A stretch of DNA of 64,000 nucleotides, taken from contig NZ_CP053015.1 in NCBI RefSeq assembly GCF_012979535.1, positions 868,001 to 932,000 of the forward strand, read 5' to 3'. Numbering within the stretch: the first letter of the stretch is position 1; every line of letters starts with the position of its first letter. The notes beneath the pieces are model-generated. The model was not told the DNA's origin, searched no databases, and saw only the letters and a program-made list of their open reading frames with translations. Below, in pieces: positions 36,118 through 44,668 of the stretch. This DNA comes from Sphingomonas lacunae (GTDB lineage: Bacteria > Pseudomonadota > Alphaproteobacteria > Sphingomonadales > Sphingomonadaceae). The position numbers and the translations under genes are program-made.

Positions 36118-37019
36118 AGGATGGCGAGACCAGCGCCTCCTGCTTTATCGCTCCGCATCCGCGGGTCGCACCCTATCTCTCCACTTATTATTTCACGGCC
36201 ATAGAAGGGCCGGATGGGCAAGAGATACGCGACTGGATGAATCCGGAGTGGGCTAGCGTGCGCTTCTGCTGGCTTGGGCAGACGCGGGGCAGCATCTATG
36301 ACGGACCGTTCCGGGACGTGCCGCCGGCGCACTTTGCCGGCCCGACGACAGTAACCCAGCCTTTTTCCGCGGCACGGGCGCACATCGCCAGCATCGGTTT
36401 CCTGCCGCTTGGCTGGCACAGGTTCATGCGCGAACCGGCGGCGAACTGGGCCAACCGGATCGATGAAGCGTCACTGGTCAAGACCATATTGCCGTTCGAC
36501 AGCATGCTGGATCAGGTCAGGGACGCGGCCAGTCCGGAGGCGGTCGCCGAGCTGTTCGATGCCATTCTGATCGCGGCGATGGACGGCCATCCGCTGACCG
36601 ACGCCGAGGCAGAGGAGGAACAACGCATCATTGCCGCCCATGCTGTGCTGGTCGACCCCGCCACCAGCACCGTTGCCCAAATGACTGATCGGCTGGGCAT
36701 GACCGTAAAGCAACTCCACCGCTTTTCGCTGAAACTGTTCGGCTTTCCACCCAAGTTGCTGATCCGGCGACAGCGATTCATCCGCACCATGGCAGCGGTC
36801 ATCCACAATCCGGCGGCCAACTGGGCCGATGCGCTGGATCTGCAATATTATGACCAGCCACACTTCAACCGCGATTTCCGGGAGTTTTTCGGCATGAGCC
36901 CGGACCAGTACCGGCGCCTGCCCCATCCTGTGATCAGCGCCGCCGCCAAAGCGCGCATGAAGGCCCTGGGCGACCCGCTCCAGGCGCTGCAGCGGCCCGA
37001 AGGCACGCCGCCGGCATGA
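36105..37019 (+). CDS. AraC-family transcription regulator, first of tandem pair
   Basis: 304 residues with an N-terminal sensing half (APHPRVAPYLSTYYF, ...GPTTVTQPF) and a C-terminal AraC-type double HTH (TVAQMTDRLGMTVKQLHRFSLKLFGFPPKLL, then the second helix set ending YYDQPHFNRDFREFFGMSPDQYRR). It starts with GTG inside the 3' end of hisN (13-bp overlap), so translation is coupled. It ends in an ATGA overlap with a second AraC gene of the same architecture. Ligand and targets unknown. Confidence 0.85.
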   Translation: MLTLEDGETSASCFIAPHPRVAPYLSTYYFTAIEGPDGQEIRDWMNPEWASVRFCWLGQTRGSIYDGPFRDVPPAHFAGPTTVTQPFSAARAHIASIGFLPLGWHRFMREPAANWANRIDEASLVKTILPFDSMLDQVRDAASPEAVAELFDAILIAAMDGHPLTDAEAEEEQRIIAAHAVLVDPATSTVAQMTDRLGMTVKQLHRFSLKLFGFPPKLLIRRQRFIRTMAAVIHNPAANWADALDLQYYDQPHFNRDFREFFGMSPDQYRRLPHPVISAAAKARMKALGDPLQALQRPEGTPPA

Positions 37020-37912
37020 CGGGCATCATGGCACCACCCATCGGCTTTCGTTTTGCACCCGTCGCCACCGGCCTGGAACGCGCCGCGCTCATTTATTGGG
37101 AAGTGGCGACCAATGTCTCCGGCCCGGTCATCGACCAGCTGCACCCTGACTATGCCAACATACGGTTCAAGCTGTCGGGCGACTGGGCTTATGGCAGCGC
37201 CCGGTCGCGGATGGTGCCTGTCACCGATTTTGCGACCGTCACCGGACCGACCAGCCAGGGCCAGTGGGCGAGCGTGGAGGATGGCCATGGCTTCAACATC
37301 ACGCTGCTGCCACTCGCCTGGCTGCGGCTGTTCGGCGGCACGGCGGCTCAATGGCACAACCGGCTGCGCCCGCTGTCCGACCTGATCGGCCCGGACCAGG
37401 CCACGTCGCTCAGCGAGGCCATGGCGCGCTCGTCAGACTTTGCGGAAAGGGTAGCCACTGCCAATGCCTTTTTGCAGCGCCTGTGGGCAGACAGCGTGCC
37501 GCACCCCCGCGAGGCCGAACTGGAAGCGATCGAGCACGCATTGCGGGATCCGGACTGTGGCACGGTGGAGGAATTGTGCCGCCGCGCGTCCCTGCCCCGC
37601 CACAGCCTCTGCCGGCTGACCCGGTGCGCCTATGGCATGTTGCCCAAACAGTTGCTGCGACGCGAACGTTTCCTCAGGATGCTGAGAACCATGGAAGTGC
37701 GCTCCTATCGGGAATGGCAGGATTTCCTCGACCCGCAATATGTCGACCAGAGCCACATGATCCGGGATTTCAAGCATTTCCTCGGCCTGGCGCCCAGTCG
37801 CTATTTCTCACTCGACCGGCCGATGCTCGAATCCTCGCTGATTGCCATGCACCAACTGTGGGCCAGTGGCGTCGACCCGTTCCACTCGGCACCAAAGCCA
37901 GATCAGTCATGA
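37016..37912 (+). CDS. AraC-family transcription regulator, second of tandem pair
   Basis: 298-residue paralogue of the preceding gene with the same layout. The N-terminal half matches in pattern (RSRMVPVTDFATVTGPTSQ versus the first protein's GPTTVTQ). The C-terminal HTH reads TVEELCRRASLPRHSLCRLTRCAYGMLPKQLLRRERFLRML, then DPQYVDQSHMIRDFKHFLGLAPSRY. The Phe/Pro pattern is less canonical than in the first copy. Its ATG overlaps the upstream stop (ATGA). The pair looks like a tandem duplication whose copies have diverged well apart. Confidence 0.8.
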   Translation: MTGIMAPPIGFRFAPVATGLERAALIYWEVATNVSGPVIDQLHPDYANIRFKLSGDWAYGSARSRMVPVTDFATVTGPTSQGQWASVEDGHGFNITLLPLAWLRLFGGTAAQWHNRLRPLSDLIGPDQATSLSEAMARSSDFAERVATANAFLQRLWADSVPHPREAELEAIEHALRDPDCGTVEELCRRASLPRHSLCRLTRCAYGMLPKQLLRRERFLRMLRTMEVRSYREWQDFLDPQYVDQSHMIRDFKHFLGLAPSRYFSLDRPMLESSLIAMHQLWASGVDPFHSAPKPDQS

Positions 37913-37955
37913 CTGTTTCAGCCGGGGGAAAAAGCCCTCCGCATGGCTTTATCCC

Positions 37956-37982
37956 TTGCCTTTCGGGCGACTCCGCTATAGG
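37956..37982 (+). promoter_or_regulatory. Putative promoter of rpmI-rplT-pheST
   Basis: TTGCCT at 37956-37961 and TATAGG at 37977-37982, with a 15-bp spacer, lie about 80 bp before rpmI. The spacer is short, so the match is tentative. A strong ribosome-binding site AGGAG lies at 38051-38055. Confidence 0.35.
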
Positions 37983-38061
37983 GGCCGCGCTTCCGAATGG
38001 AACGCCCGGCTAACATGGGCTGCCGTGGCGTGTCCGATACGGACTTCAAAAGGAGACCAAA

Positions 38062-38265
38062 ATGCCCAAGCTCAAGACCAAGAGCGGTGTGAAGAAGCGC
38101 TTCAAATTCACCGCTTCCGGCAAGGTAAAGCACGGCGTCGTCGGCAAGCGCCACCGCCTGTCCAGCCACAATGCGAAATATATCCGCTCGAACCGCGGCA
38201 CCAGCGTGCTCAGCGATTCGGACGTTGCCCACGTGCGCCTCTGGGCGCCGTACGGCCTGAAGTAA
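38062..38265 (+). CDS. rpmI: 50S ribosomal protein L35
   Basis: 67-residue basic ribosomal protein with the family pattern MPKLKTKSGVKKRFKFTASG, VVGKRHRLSSHN and the C-terminal YGLK. It is first in the L35-L20-PheST operon and 14 bp upstream of rplT. infC, which heads this operon in many other bacteria, is not adjacent. Confidence 0.97.
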   Translation: MPKLKTKSGVKKRFKFTASGKVKHGVVGKRHRLSSHNAKYIRSNRGTSVLSDSDVAHVRLWAPYGLK

Positions 38266-38279
38266 GGAGCGTCTGACCC

Positions 38280-38645
38280 ATGTCCCGTATCAAACGTGGC
38301 GTAACGACGCACGCCAAGCACAAGCGGATTCTCGATCAGGCGAAGGGCTATTACGGCCGTCGCAAGAACACCATCCGTATCGCCCGTCAGGCTGTCGAAA
38401 AGGCCGGCCAGTACGCTTATCGCGACCGCAAGGTAAACAAGCGCAACTTCCGCGCCCTGTGGATCCAGCGCATCAACGCTGCCGTCCGTGCCGAAGGTCT
38501 CACCTATTCGCAGTTCATGCATGGCGTGAAGCTCGCCGGTATCGAACTCGACCGGAAGGTCATGGCCGATCTCGCGATGAACGAAGGCGCCACCTTTAGC
38601 GCGATCATCGCGCAGGCCAAGGCAGCGTTGCCCAGCGCGGCATAA
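38280..38645 (+). CDS. rplT: 50S ribosomal protein L20
   Basis: 121-residue ribosomal protein with [42 protein letters not shown] and [20 protein letters not shown]. It is essential for 50S assembly and, in other bacteria, autoregulates its operon by binding the leader. A long hairpin lies between it and pheS. Confidence 0.97.
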   Translation: MSRIKRGVTTHAKHKRILDQAKGYYGRRKNTIRIARQAVEKAGQYAYRDRKVNKRNFRALWIQRINAAVRAEGLTYSQFMHGVKLAGIELDRKVMADLAMNEGATFSAIIAQAKAALPSAA

Positions 38646-38668
38646 CGCTTCCAACCTTGGATGAATGC

Positions 38669-38709
38669 GCAAAGGGGCGTGGGCGGCTTGGCCGTTCACG
38701 TCCCTTTGC
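38669..38709 (+). promoter_or_regulatory. Long hairpin between rplT and pheS
   Basis: GCAAAGGGGCGTG (38669-38681) pairs with CACGTCCCTTTGC (38697-38709) over 13 bp with one G-U wobble. The loop can form an inner CGGC-TTG-GCCG stem. No U-tract follows, so it looks more like an attenuation, processing or mRNA-stability element than a terminator. Confidence 0.5.
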
Positions 38710-38743
38710 TTATGCGGTGCACCGGCGCGGCCGGTAAGCGGGA

Positions 38744-39847
38744 ATGACGAAGATGAGTGACGTTGACAGCCTCCAGCAGCAACTGCTGTCCTCCATCGAA
38801 GCCGCCGACACGCTCGACGCGCTGGAAACAGTGCGCGTGGCCGCGCTCGGCAAGCAGGGCAGTGTCTCTGCGCTGCTCAAATCGCTGGGCGGCATGACCC
38901 CCGAACAGCGCCAGAGCGAAGGCCCGCGCATCAACGGCCTGCGCGAAAGCGTCACCGCTGCCATCACCAGCCGCAAGGCCAAGCTGGAAAGCGCCGCGCT
39001 CGAGGCGAAACTCGCTGCCGAGCGCATTGACATGACCCTGCCCGCCGATGCCGCACCCAAGGGGTCGGTCCATCCGGTCAGCCAGGTGATGGACGAGCTT
39101 GCCGAGATTTTCGCCGACATGGGCTTCGCTGTCGCTACTGGTCCGGAAATCGAAAGCGAATGGTATAATTTCGACGCGCTCAACATCCCGCCGACCCATC
39201 CGGCGCGGGCGATGCACGACACCTTCTACTTCCCCGAAGAGGCTGAGGGCGGCGGCCACATGCTGCTGCGCACCCACACCTCACCGGTGCAGATCCGCAC
39301 GATGACGCAAGGCAACACACCGATCCGCATCATCGCGCCGGGCCGCGTTTATCGCAGTGACAGTGACGCCACCCACACGCCGATGTTCCATCAGGTCGAG
39401 GGGCTGGTGATCGATCGTGGCATCCATATGGGCCATCTCAAATGGACGCTCGAAACCTTCCTCAAGGCCTATTTCGAGCGGGATGACATCGTCCTCAGGC
39501 TGCGCCCCAGCTATTTCCCCTTCACCGAACCCTCGGCCGAAGTCGATGTCGGCTATGCCCAGGAAAAAGGCCGTCGCGTTGTCGGGGGATCGGGCGACGA
39601 GCCTGGCCATGCCTGGATGGAATTGCTCGGCAGCGGCATGGTCCACCCAAAGGTCATCGCCAATTGCGGGCTCGACCCCGATGAGTGGCAGGGCTTCGCC
39701 TTTGGCGTCGGCGTCGACCGGCTGGCGATGCTCAAATATGGCATGGACGATCTGCGCGCCTTCTTTGACGGCGACCTTCGCTGGCTCGCCCATTATGGCT
39801 TCAACGCGCTGAATGTCCCAACGCTCAGCGGAGGGATTTCGGCATGA
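38744..39847 (+). CDS. pheS: Phenylalanyl-tRNA synthetase alpha subunit
   Basis: 367 residues. A helical N-terminal region precedes the class II catalytic core (motif 2 [27 protein letters not shown]; motif 3 [27 protein letters not shown]). It forms the (alpha-beta)2 enzyme with PheT. ATGs at 38744 and 38753 are both possible. It ends in an ATGA overlap with pheT, giving balanced subunit synthesis. Confidence 0.96.
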   Translation: MTKMSDVDSLQQQLLSSIEAADTLDALETVRVAALGKQGSVSALLKSLGGMTPEQRQSEGPRINGLRESVTAAITSRKAKLESAALEAKLAAERIDMTLPADAAPKGSVHPVSQVMDELAEIFADMGFAVATGPEIESEWYNFDALNIPPTHPARAMHDTFYFPEEAEGGGHMLLRTHTSPVQIRTMTQGNTPIRIIAPGRVYRSDSDATHTPMFHQVEGLVIDRGIHMGHLKWTLETFLKAYFERDDIVLRLRPSYFPFTEPSAEVDVGYAQEKGRRVVGGSGDEPGHAWMELLGSGMVHPKVIANCGLDPDEWQGFAFGVGVDRLAMLKYGMDDLRAFFDGDLRWLAHYGFNALNVPTLSGGISA

Positions 39848-42222
39848 AGATCACGATCGACTGGCTGCGCCAGCACCTCGATTTCGACGGCGGCGTTGAT
39901 GAGGTCGTCGCGACTCTCAACCGCATCGGCCATGAGGTCGAAGGCGTCGACAATCCCGCGGCCAAGCTCGCCGGCTTCCGTATCGCCCGCGTGCTGACCG
40001 CCGAACGCCACCCGCAGGCTGACAAGTTGCAGGTGCTCAGCGTCGATACAGGCGACGGCACCCCGTTGCAGGTTGTCTGTGGCGCCCCCAATGCCCGCGC
40101 CGGTCTGGTCGGCGTGCTCGGCCTGCCCGGTGCCGTCGTTCCCGCCAATGGCATGGAGCTGAAGGTCTCGGCGATTCGCGGCGTCGAATCGAACGGCATG
40201 ATGTGCTCGACGCGCGAGCTTGAACTGGGTGATGACCATGATGGCATCATCGAACTGCCCGCCGACGCGCCGCTGGGCACGGCCTTTGCCGACTATGCCG
40301 GAGCCAATGACCCGGTAATCGATATTTCGATCACCCCCAACCGGCAGGATTGCATGGGCGTGCGTGGGATTGCCCGTGATCTCGCGGCGGCAGGCCTCGG
40401 CACATTGAAGCCACTCGACGTGCCGGTCGTGGAAGGCCACGGCCCCTGCGCGGTAGACATCCGCACCGACGATCCCGAAGGCTGCCCGGCCTTTTATGGC
40501 CGCACCATCAGCGGTGTGACCAATGGCAGTGCGCCCGAATGGATGCGCCGCCGGTTGAACGCGGTGGGGCAGCGCAGCATCTCGGCACTGGTCGACATCA
40601 CCAACTATGTGATGCTCGATCTCGGCCGCCCGAGCCACGCCTATGACCGCGCCAAGCTCAACGGCGCGGTGGTTGCCCGCAAGGCCACCGAGGGCGAGAC
40701 GGTCACCGCGCTCAACGGCAAGGAATACACGCTGTCCGCCAGCATGACGGTCATCGCCGACGAGAGTGGCGTGCATGACATTGCCGGCATCATGGGCGGC
40801 GAACATTCGGGCTGTTCGGACGACACCCGCGATGTGCTGCTCGAAGTCGCCTATTTCACACCCGAGCGTATTGCCCTCACGGGGCAAGCTCTCGGCCTGA
40901 CCAGCGACGCCCGCAGCCGCTTCGAGCGCGGGGTTGATCCCGCATTCCTCGATGATGCGACGGCGATCCTCACCGCCTATATTCTCGACATTTGCGGCGG
41001 CACCGCTTCCGAGGTCGTGCGCGCCGGTGAACCGCCGCTGGCGACCTCGGCCATCGCCTATGATCCCGCGCGGGTGACGACGCTCGGCGGGCTCAATGTC
41101 GCGCCTGATCAGCAGAAGGCAATTCTGGAGTCGCTCGGCTTTGGTGTGGCCGCAGACTGGACCGTTACCGTCCCCAGCTGGCGGCGCGATGTGCATGGGT
41201 CGGCCGATCTGGTCGAGGAAGTCGCCCGCATTGTCGGCTTTGACCATATCCCCTCGGTGCCGCTGCCGCGTGACGCCGGTGTCGCCAAGCCGACCGCGAC
41301 CCCGTTGCAAATGACCGAACGCCGCCTGCGCCGCGCCGCCGCTGCCGCCGGTTTTCACGAAGCCGTGACCTGGAGCTTCATCTCCGAAGCCGAAGCCGCG
41401 CATGTTGGCGGCGGAGCATGGGCCCTCGCCAATCCGATCAGCGAGGATATGAAGGTCATGCGGCCGTCGCTGCTGCCGGGTCTGCTTTCCGCCGCTGCCC
41501 GCAACCAGAATCGCGGCGCCACCTCGGTGCGCCTCTTTGAACTGGGCCGACGCTACCTGTCCGACAGCGAGCGGCAAACGCTGGCCCTGCTGATGGCCGG
41601 TGAGCGCCAAGCGCGCGGCTGGCAGAGCGGCAAGGCACAAGGCTTTGACGTGTTCGACGCCAAGCGCGCGGTCATCGACCTGCTCGACGCTGCCGGCGCC
41701 CCTGCCGACCGGCTGCAGGTCATGCCGGTCGAGGACAGCGCGGCCACCATCTGGCACCCCGGCCAGTCGGCTTCACTGCGGCTGGGCCCCAAAACGGTGC
41801 TGGCCGAATTCGGTGCCCTGCACCCGGCCCTCGCCAAGGCGTTCGATGTCGACGGCACGGTGATTGCGGCGCAAGTCTATTTCGACGCCATCCCCGCGAA
41901 GCGCAGCAGTGGCCCCGTGCGTGACGCCTTCACCCCGCCCGCGCTGCAATCGGTCAGCCGCGATTTCGCCTTCCTTGTCCCCGAAACACTGCCTGCCGGC
42001 GACCTCGTCCGGGCAGTGCGCGGTGCGGACAAGGCGCTGATCACCGACGCACGGCTATTCGACCGTTTCGCCGGACAGGGCGTGCCCGAGGGCCACGTCA
42101 GCCTCGCAGTGGACATCACATTGCAGCCGGGCGACAAGAGCTTCACCGATGCCGAGATCAAGGCCGTCAGCGACAAGGTGATTGCCGCGGCTGCCAAGCT
42201 GGGTGCGGTGCTGAGGGGGTAA
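39844..42222 (+). CDS. pheT: Phenylalanyl-tRNA synthetase beta subunit
   Basis: 792-residue subunit with, in order, the N-terminal tRNA-binding domain ([33 protein letters not shown]), the B3/B4 editing region ([30 protein letters not shown]), the B5 domain ([29 protein letters not shown]) and the C-terminal ferredoxin-fold anticodon-binding domain ([15 protein letters not shown]). Complete in all domains. Confidence 0.97.
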   Translation: MKITIDWLRQHLDFDGGVDEVVATLNRIGHEVEGVDNPAAKLAGFRIARVLTAERHPQADKLQVLSVDTGDGTPLQVVCGAPNARAGLVGVLGLPGAVVPANGMELKVSAIRGVESNGMMCSTRELELGDDHDGIIELPADAPLGTAFADYAGANDPVIDISITPNRQDCMGVRGIARDLAAAGLGTLKPLDVPVVEGHGPCAVDIRTDDPEGCPAFYGRTISGVTNGSAPEWMRRRLNAVGQRSISALVDITNYVMLDLGRPSHAYDRAKLNGAVVARKATEGETVTALNGKEYTLSASMTVIADESGVHDIAGIMGGEHSGCSDDTRDVLLEVAYFTPERIALTGQALGLTSDARSRFERGVDPAFLDDATAILTAYILDICGGTASEVVRAGEPPLATSAIAYDPARVTTLGGLNVAPDQQKAILESLGFGVAADWTVTVPSWRRDVHGSADLVEEVARIVGFDHIPSVPLPRDAGVAKPTATPLQMTERRLRRAAAAAGFHEAVTWSFISEAEAAHVGGGAWALANPISEDMKVMRPSLLPGLLSAAARNQNRGATSVRLFELGRRYLSDSERQTLALLMAGERQARGWQSGKAQGFDVFDAKRAVIDLLDAAGAPADRLQVMPVEDSAATIWHPGQSASLRLGPKTVLAEFGALHPALAKAFDVDGTVIAAQVYFDAIPAKRSSGPVRDAFTPPALQSVSRDFAFLVPETLPAGDLVRAVRGADKALITDARLFDRFAGQGVPEGHVSLAVDITLQPGDKSFTDAEIKAVSDKVIAAAAKLGAVLRG

Positions 42223-42226
42223 GTGC

Positions 42227-42508
42227 ATGGAGTGGATTTCGATGCTGGCGGGCGCGCTGGTCGGTCTGGTGCCGATCATCCTCATCATCCGGGCATCGGA
42301 CGCCACCCTGCTGCGCTGGTGGATCGCCTGTCTGTTGGCGACGCTGTTCGTTTTCGGCTGGATGCTGGCAACACTGCCCCGGATGTGCCGCACCGGCGAA
42401 TGTTTTGCCTTGCAGCCTTGGGCGCCTCTGGTGGCGGGCGGCCTGCTCGTCGCCACGCTGATCGGGGCGATCCGCTGGCTGGCCAGCAGGGGGAAACGGC
42501 CGTGGTGA
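42227..42508 (+). CDS. Small hypothetical membrane protein (three helices)
   Basis: 93-residue hydrophobic protein with helices at about 5-21 (SMLAGALVGLVPIILII), 28-48 and 64-84. The loop between helices 2 and 3 contains RMCRTGECF with two Cys. I do not recognise it. It starts 4 bp after the pheT stop, with a purine-rich stretch just upstream, and another small membrane protein starts 4 bp after its stop. Confidence 0.7.
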   Translation: MEWISMLAGALVGLVPIILIIRASDATLLRWWIACLLATLFVFGWMLATLPRMCRTGECFALQPWAPLVAGGLLVATLIGAIRWLASRGKRPW

Positions 42509-42512
42509 TGTC

Positions 42513-42899
42513 ATGAAGACGTCGCGGGCGGGCTGGATCATCATGGCGGTTTCGCTGCTGCTGGTGGTCCTGTTCTCCTTTTATCTCGCGGCGAAAAACG
42601 AAGGCACCACCCCCGGCACATTTCTGGCGGCGTGGTTGCCGGTCTGGGCCCTGTTCCTGCCGGTCATTCTGCTGCCGCGGCGTGTCGCGATCATCAGCGG
42701 CGCTGTGTTTGCCTGCGTCTTTACCCTGATCGGCGGCATCCTGCTGGTGCTGGTCATGGCACCGCCGAATGGCGGGAGCGATAGTGACGGTATGTGGAAG
42801 ATCGCAGCCTTTTTCATTGCCCTGCTGACCTTGGTGCTGGCGCTGATGCAGGCCGGCGCCGCGCTTGCCCGCTGGTATTTCGGCCGGACGAAGGCATGA
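42513..42899 (+). CDS. Small hypothetical membrane protein (four helices)
   Basis: 128-residue hydrophobic protein with four helices (GWIIMAVSLLLVVLFSFYLA; LAAWLPVWALFLPVILLP; IISGAVFACVFTLIGGILLVLVM; AFFIALLTLVLALMQAGAAL). No recognised domain. It is probably co-transcribed with pheST and the preceding small membrane gene, but no link to translation is visible. Confidence 0.7.
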   Translation: MKTSRAGWIIMAVSLLLVVLFSFYLAAKNEGTTPGTFLAAWLPVWALFLPVILLPRRVAIISGAVFACVFTLIGGILLVLVMAPPNGGSDSDGMWKIAAFFIALLTLVLALMQAGAALARWYFGRTKA

Positions 42900-42986
42900 T
42901 GCCTGTCGGCTGAATCACTGGACTTTCCCGCGCTCAGGCGGCAGGGGCAGGGCCTCTGCTTTCCCTGACATGATGACCCCGCGCCC

Positions 42987-44549
42987 ATGACCCTCAACCG
43001 CCGCACCTTTGCCATCATTGCCCATCCTGACGCGGGCAAGACGACGCTGACCGAAAAGCTGCTGATGGTTGGCGGCGCGATCCATCTCGCCGGGGAGGTC
43101 AAGGCGCGGGGTGCTGCCCGGCGTGCGCGCTCGGACTGGATGAAGATCGAGCAGCAGCGCGGCATTTCGGTCACCTCATCGGTGATGACCTTCGAGCGCG
43201 ACGGGATCGTCTTCAACCTGCTCGACACACCGGGGCACGAGGATTTCTCGGAAGACACCTATCGCACGCTGACCGCGGTCGATAGCGCGATCATGGTGCT
43301 CGACGCTGCCAAGGGTATCGAGCCGCAGACGCTCAAGCTGTTCGAGGTCTGCCGCCTGCGCTCGGTCCCCATCATCACCTTCATCAACAAGGTCGACCGC
43401 GAAGGCCGTGACCCGTTCGAACTGATGGACGAGGTCGCCGACCGGCTGGCGCTCGACGTCTGCCCGATGAACTGGCCGGTGGGCATGGGCGGCGAGTTTG
43501 AGGGGCTCTATGATTTCGCCAGCGGCCGACTGTCGCGGCCCGAGGGGGACAGCCGCGAATTCCTCGGCGACGTGTCGATGCACAGCGGCGTCACAGACCC
43601 CAGCCTTGCCGACAAGCTGTCCCCCGCCGCCTGTGAGCGGCTCGCCGCCGAGGCCGAGCTGGCGCAGGCCGGTTACCCCGAGTTTGACCCTGCCGCCTAT
43701 CGCAACGGCGACCTGACACCAGTGTGGTTCGGCTCCGCGCTCAAACAGTTCGGCATGCCCGAGCTGCTCGCCGCCATTGCCGAACATGCGCCGCCGCCGC
43801 GCCCGCAACCCAGCGATCAGGGCGAGGTCCTGCCGACGCAGGCCGACGTCACCGGCTTCATCTTCAAGGTGCAGGCCAATATGGACCCGCAGCACCGCGA
43901 CCGCATCGCCTTCATGCGCCTTGTCTCGGGCACCTTCCGGCGCGGTATGAAGCTGACCCCGTCGGCGCTGGGCAAGCCGATCGCGGTCCATTCGCCGATC
44001 CTGTTTTTCGCTCAGGACCGCGAGATCGCCGACAGCGCCGAGCCCGGCGACATCATCGGCATCCCCAACCATGGCACGCTGCGCGTCGGGGACACCCTCT
44101 CCGAAAAGAATGATCTGCGCTTCACCGGCTTGCCCAATTTCGCCCCGGAAATCCTGCGCCGCGTCGTCCTCAAGGACCCGACCAAGACCAAACAGTTGAG
44201 GAAGGCGCTCGACGACCTCAGCGAAGAGGGCGTCATCCAGGTGTTCACGCCGGAGATTGGCGCCAACCTCATCGTCGGCGTCGTCGGCCAGCTCCAGCTC
44301 GACGTGCTCATCTCTCGCCTCGAGGCCGAATATAAGGTCGAGGCTGGGCTCGAGCCATCACCCTTTGACACCGCCCGCTGGATCAAGGGCAGCGACACAG
44401 CGCTCAAGGATTTTGCCCAATTCAACCGCGACAAACTGGCCAAGGATCGCGATGGCAATCCGGTGTTCATGGCCAAGAGCGTGTGGGACGTGAATTACCA
44501 GTCCGAGCGCCATCCCGAGGTTGAGTTCAGCGCGACCAGGGAACGATAG
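42987..44549 (+). CDS. prfC: Peptide chain release factor 3
   Basis: 520-residue translational GTPase that recycles RF1/RF2 from the ribosome. P-loop AHPDAGKTTLTEKL, G2/G3 SDWMKIEQQRGISVTSSVM and DTPGHEDFSEDTYRTL, and NKVDREGRDPFEL distinguish RF3 from EF-G. Full length. A probable intrinsic terminator of the convergent receptor gene lies about 50 bp downstream. Confidence 0.96.
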   Translation: MTLNRRTFAIIAHPDAGKTTLTEKLLMVGGAIHLAGEVKARGAARRARSDWMKIEQQRGISVTSSVMTFERDGIVFNLLDTPGHEDFSEDTYRTLTAVDSAIMVLDAAKGIEPQTLKLFEVCRLRSVPIITFINKVDREGRDPFELMDEVADRLALDVCPMNWPVGMGGEFEGLYDFASGRLSRPEGDSREFLGDVSMHSGVTDPSLADKLSPAACERLAAEAELAQAGYPEFDPAAYRNGDLTPVWFGSALKQFGMPELLAAIAEHAPPPRPQPSDQGEVLPTQADVTGFIFKVQANMDPQHRDRIAFMRLVSGTFRRGMKLTPSALGKPIAVHSPILFFAQDREIADSAEPGDIIGIPNHGTLRVGDTLSEKNDLRFTGLPNFAPEILRRVVLKDPTKTKQLRKALDDLSEEGVIQVFTPEIGANLIVGVVGQLQLDVLISRLEAEYKVEAGLEPSPFDTARWIKGSDTALKDFAQFNRDKLAKDRDGNPVFMAKSVWDVNYQSERHPEVEFSATRER

Positions 44550-44594
44550 GCGCCAGCCCTGCACCCCTCGGCCCCTTCAAGGGAGCGCAAGCAC

Positions 44595-44625
44595 AAAAAG
44601 AAGCCGGGAGATTGCTCTCCCGGCT
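44595..44625 (-). terminator. Rho-independent terminator of the TonB-dependent receptor gene
   Basis: A perfect 10-bp stem AGCCGGGAGA (44602-44611)/TCTCCCGGCT (44616-44625) with a 4-nt loop is flanked by a run of A, so on the minus strand the stem is followed by TTCTTTTTG. It lies about 45 bp after the receptor stop. Confidence 0.88.
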
Positions 44626-44668
44626 CCGATGATGTGATCCGGGGAGGGCCGGACCTGAACTGTCATCC

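Noticed and set aside
39793..41757. 654-residue minus-strand frame inside pheT
   Set aside because: Antisense of pheT, which has every expected domain; the minus frame shows only shadow composition.
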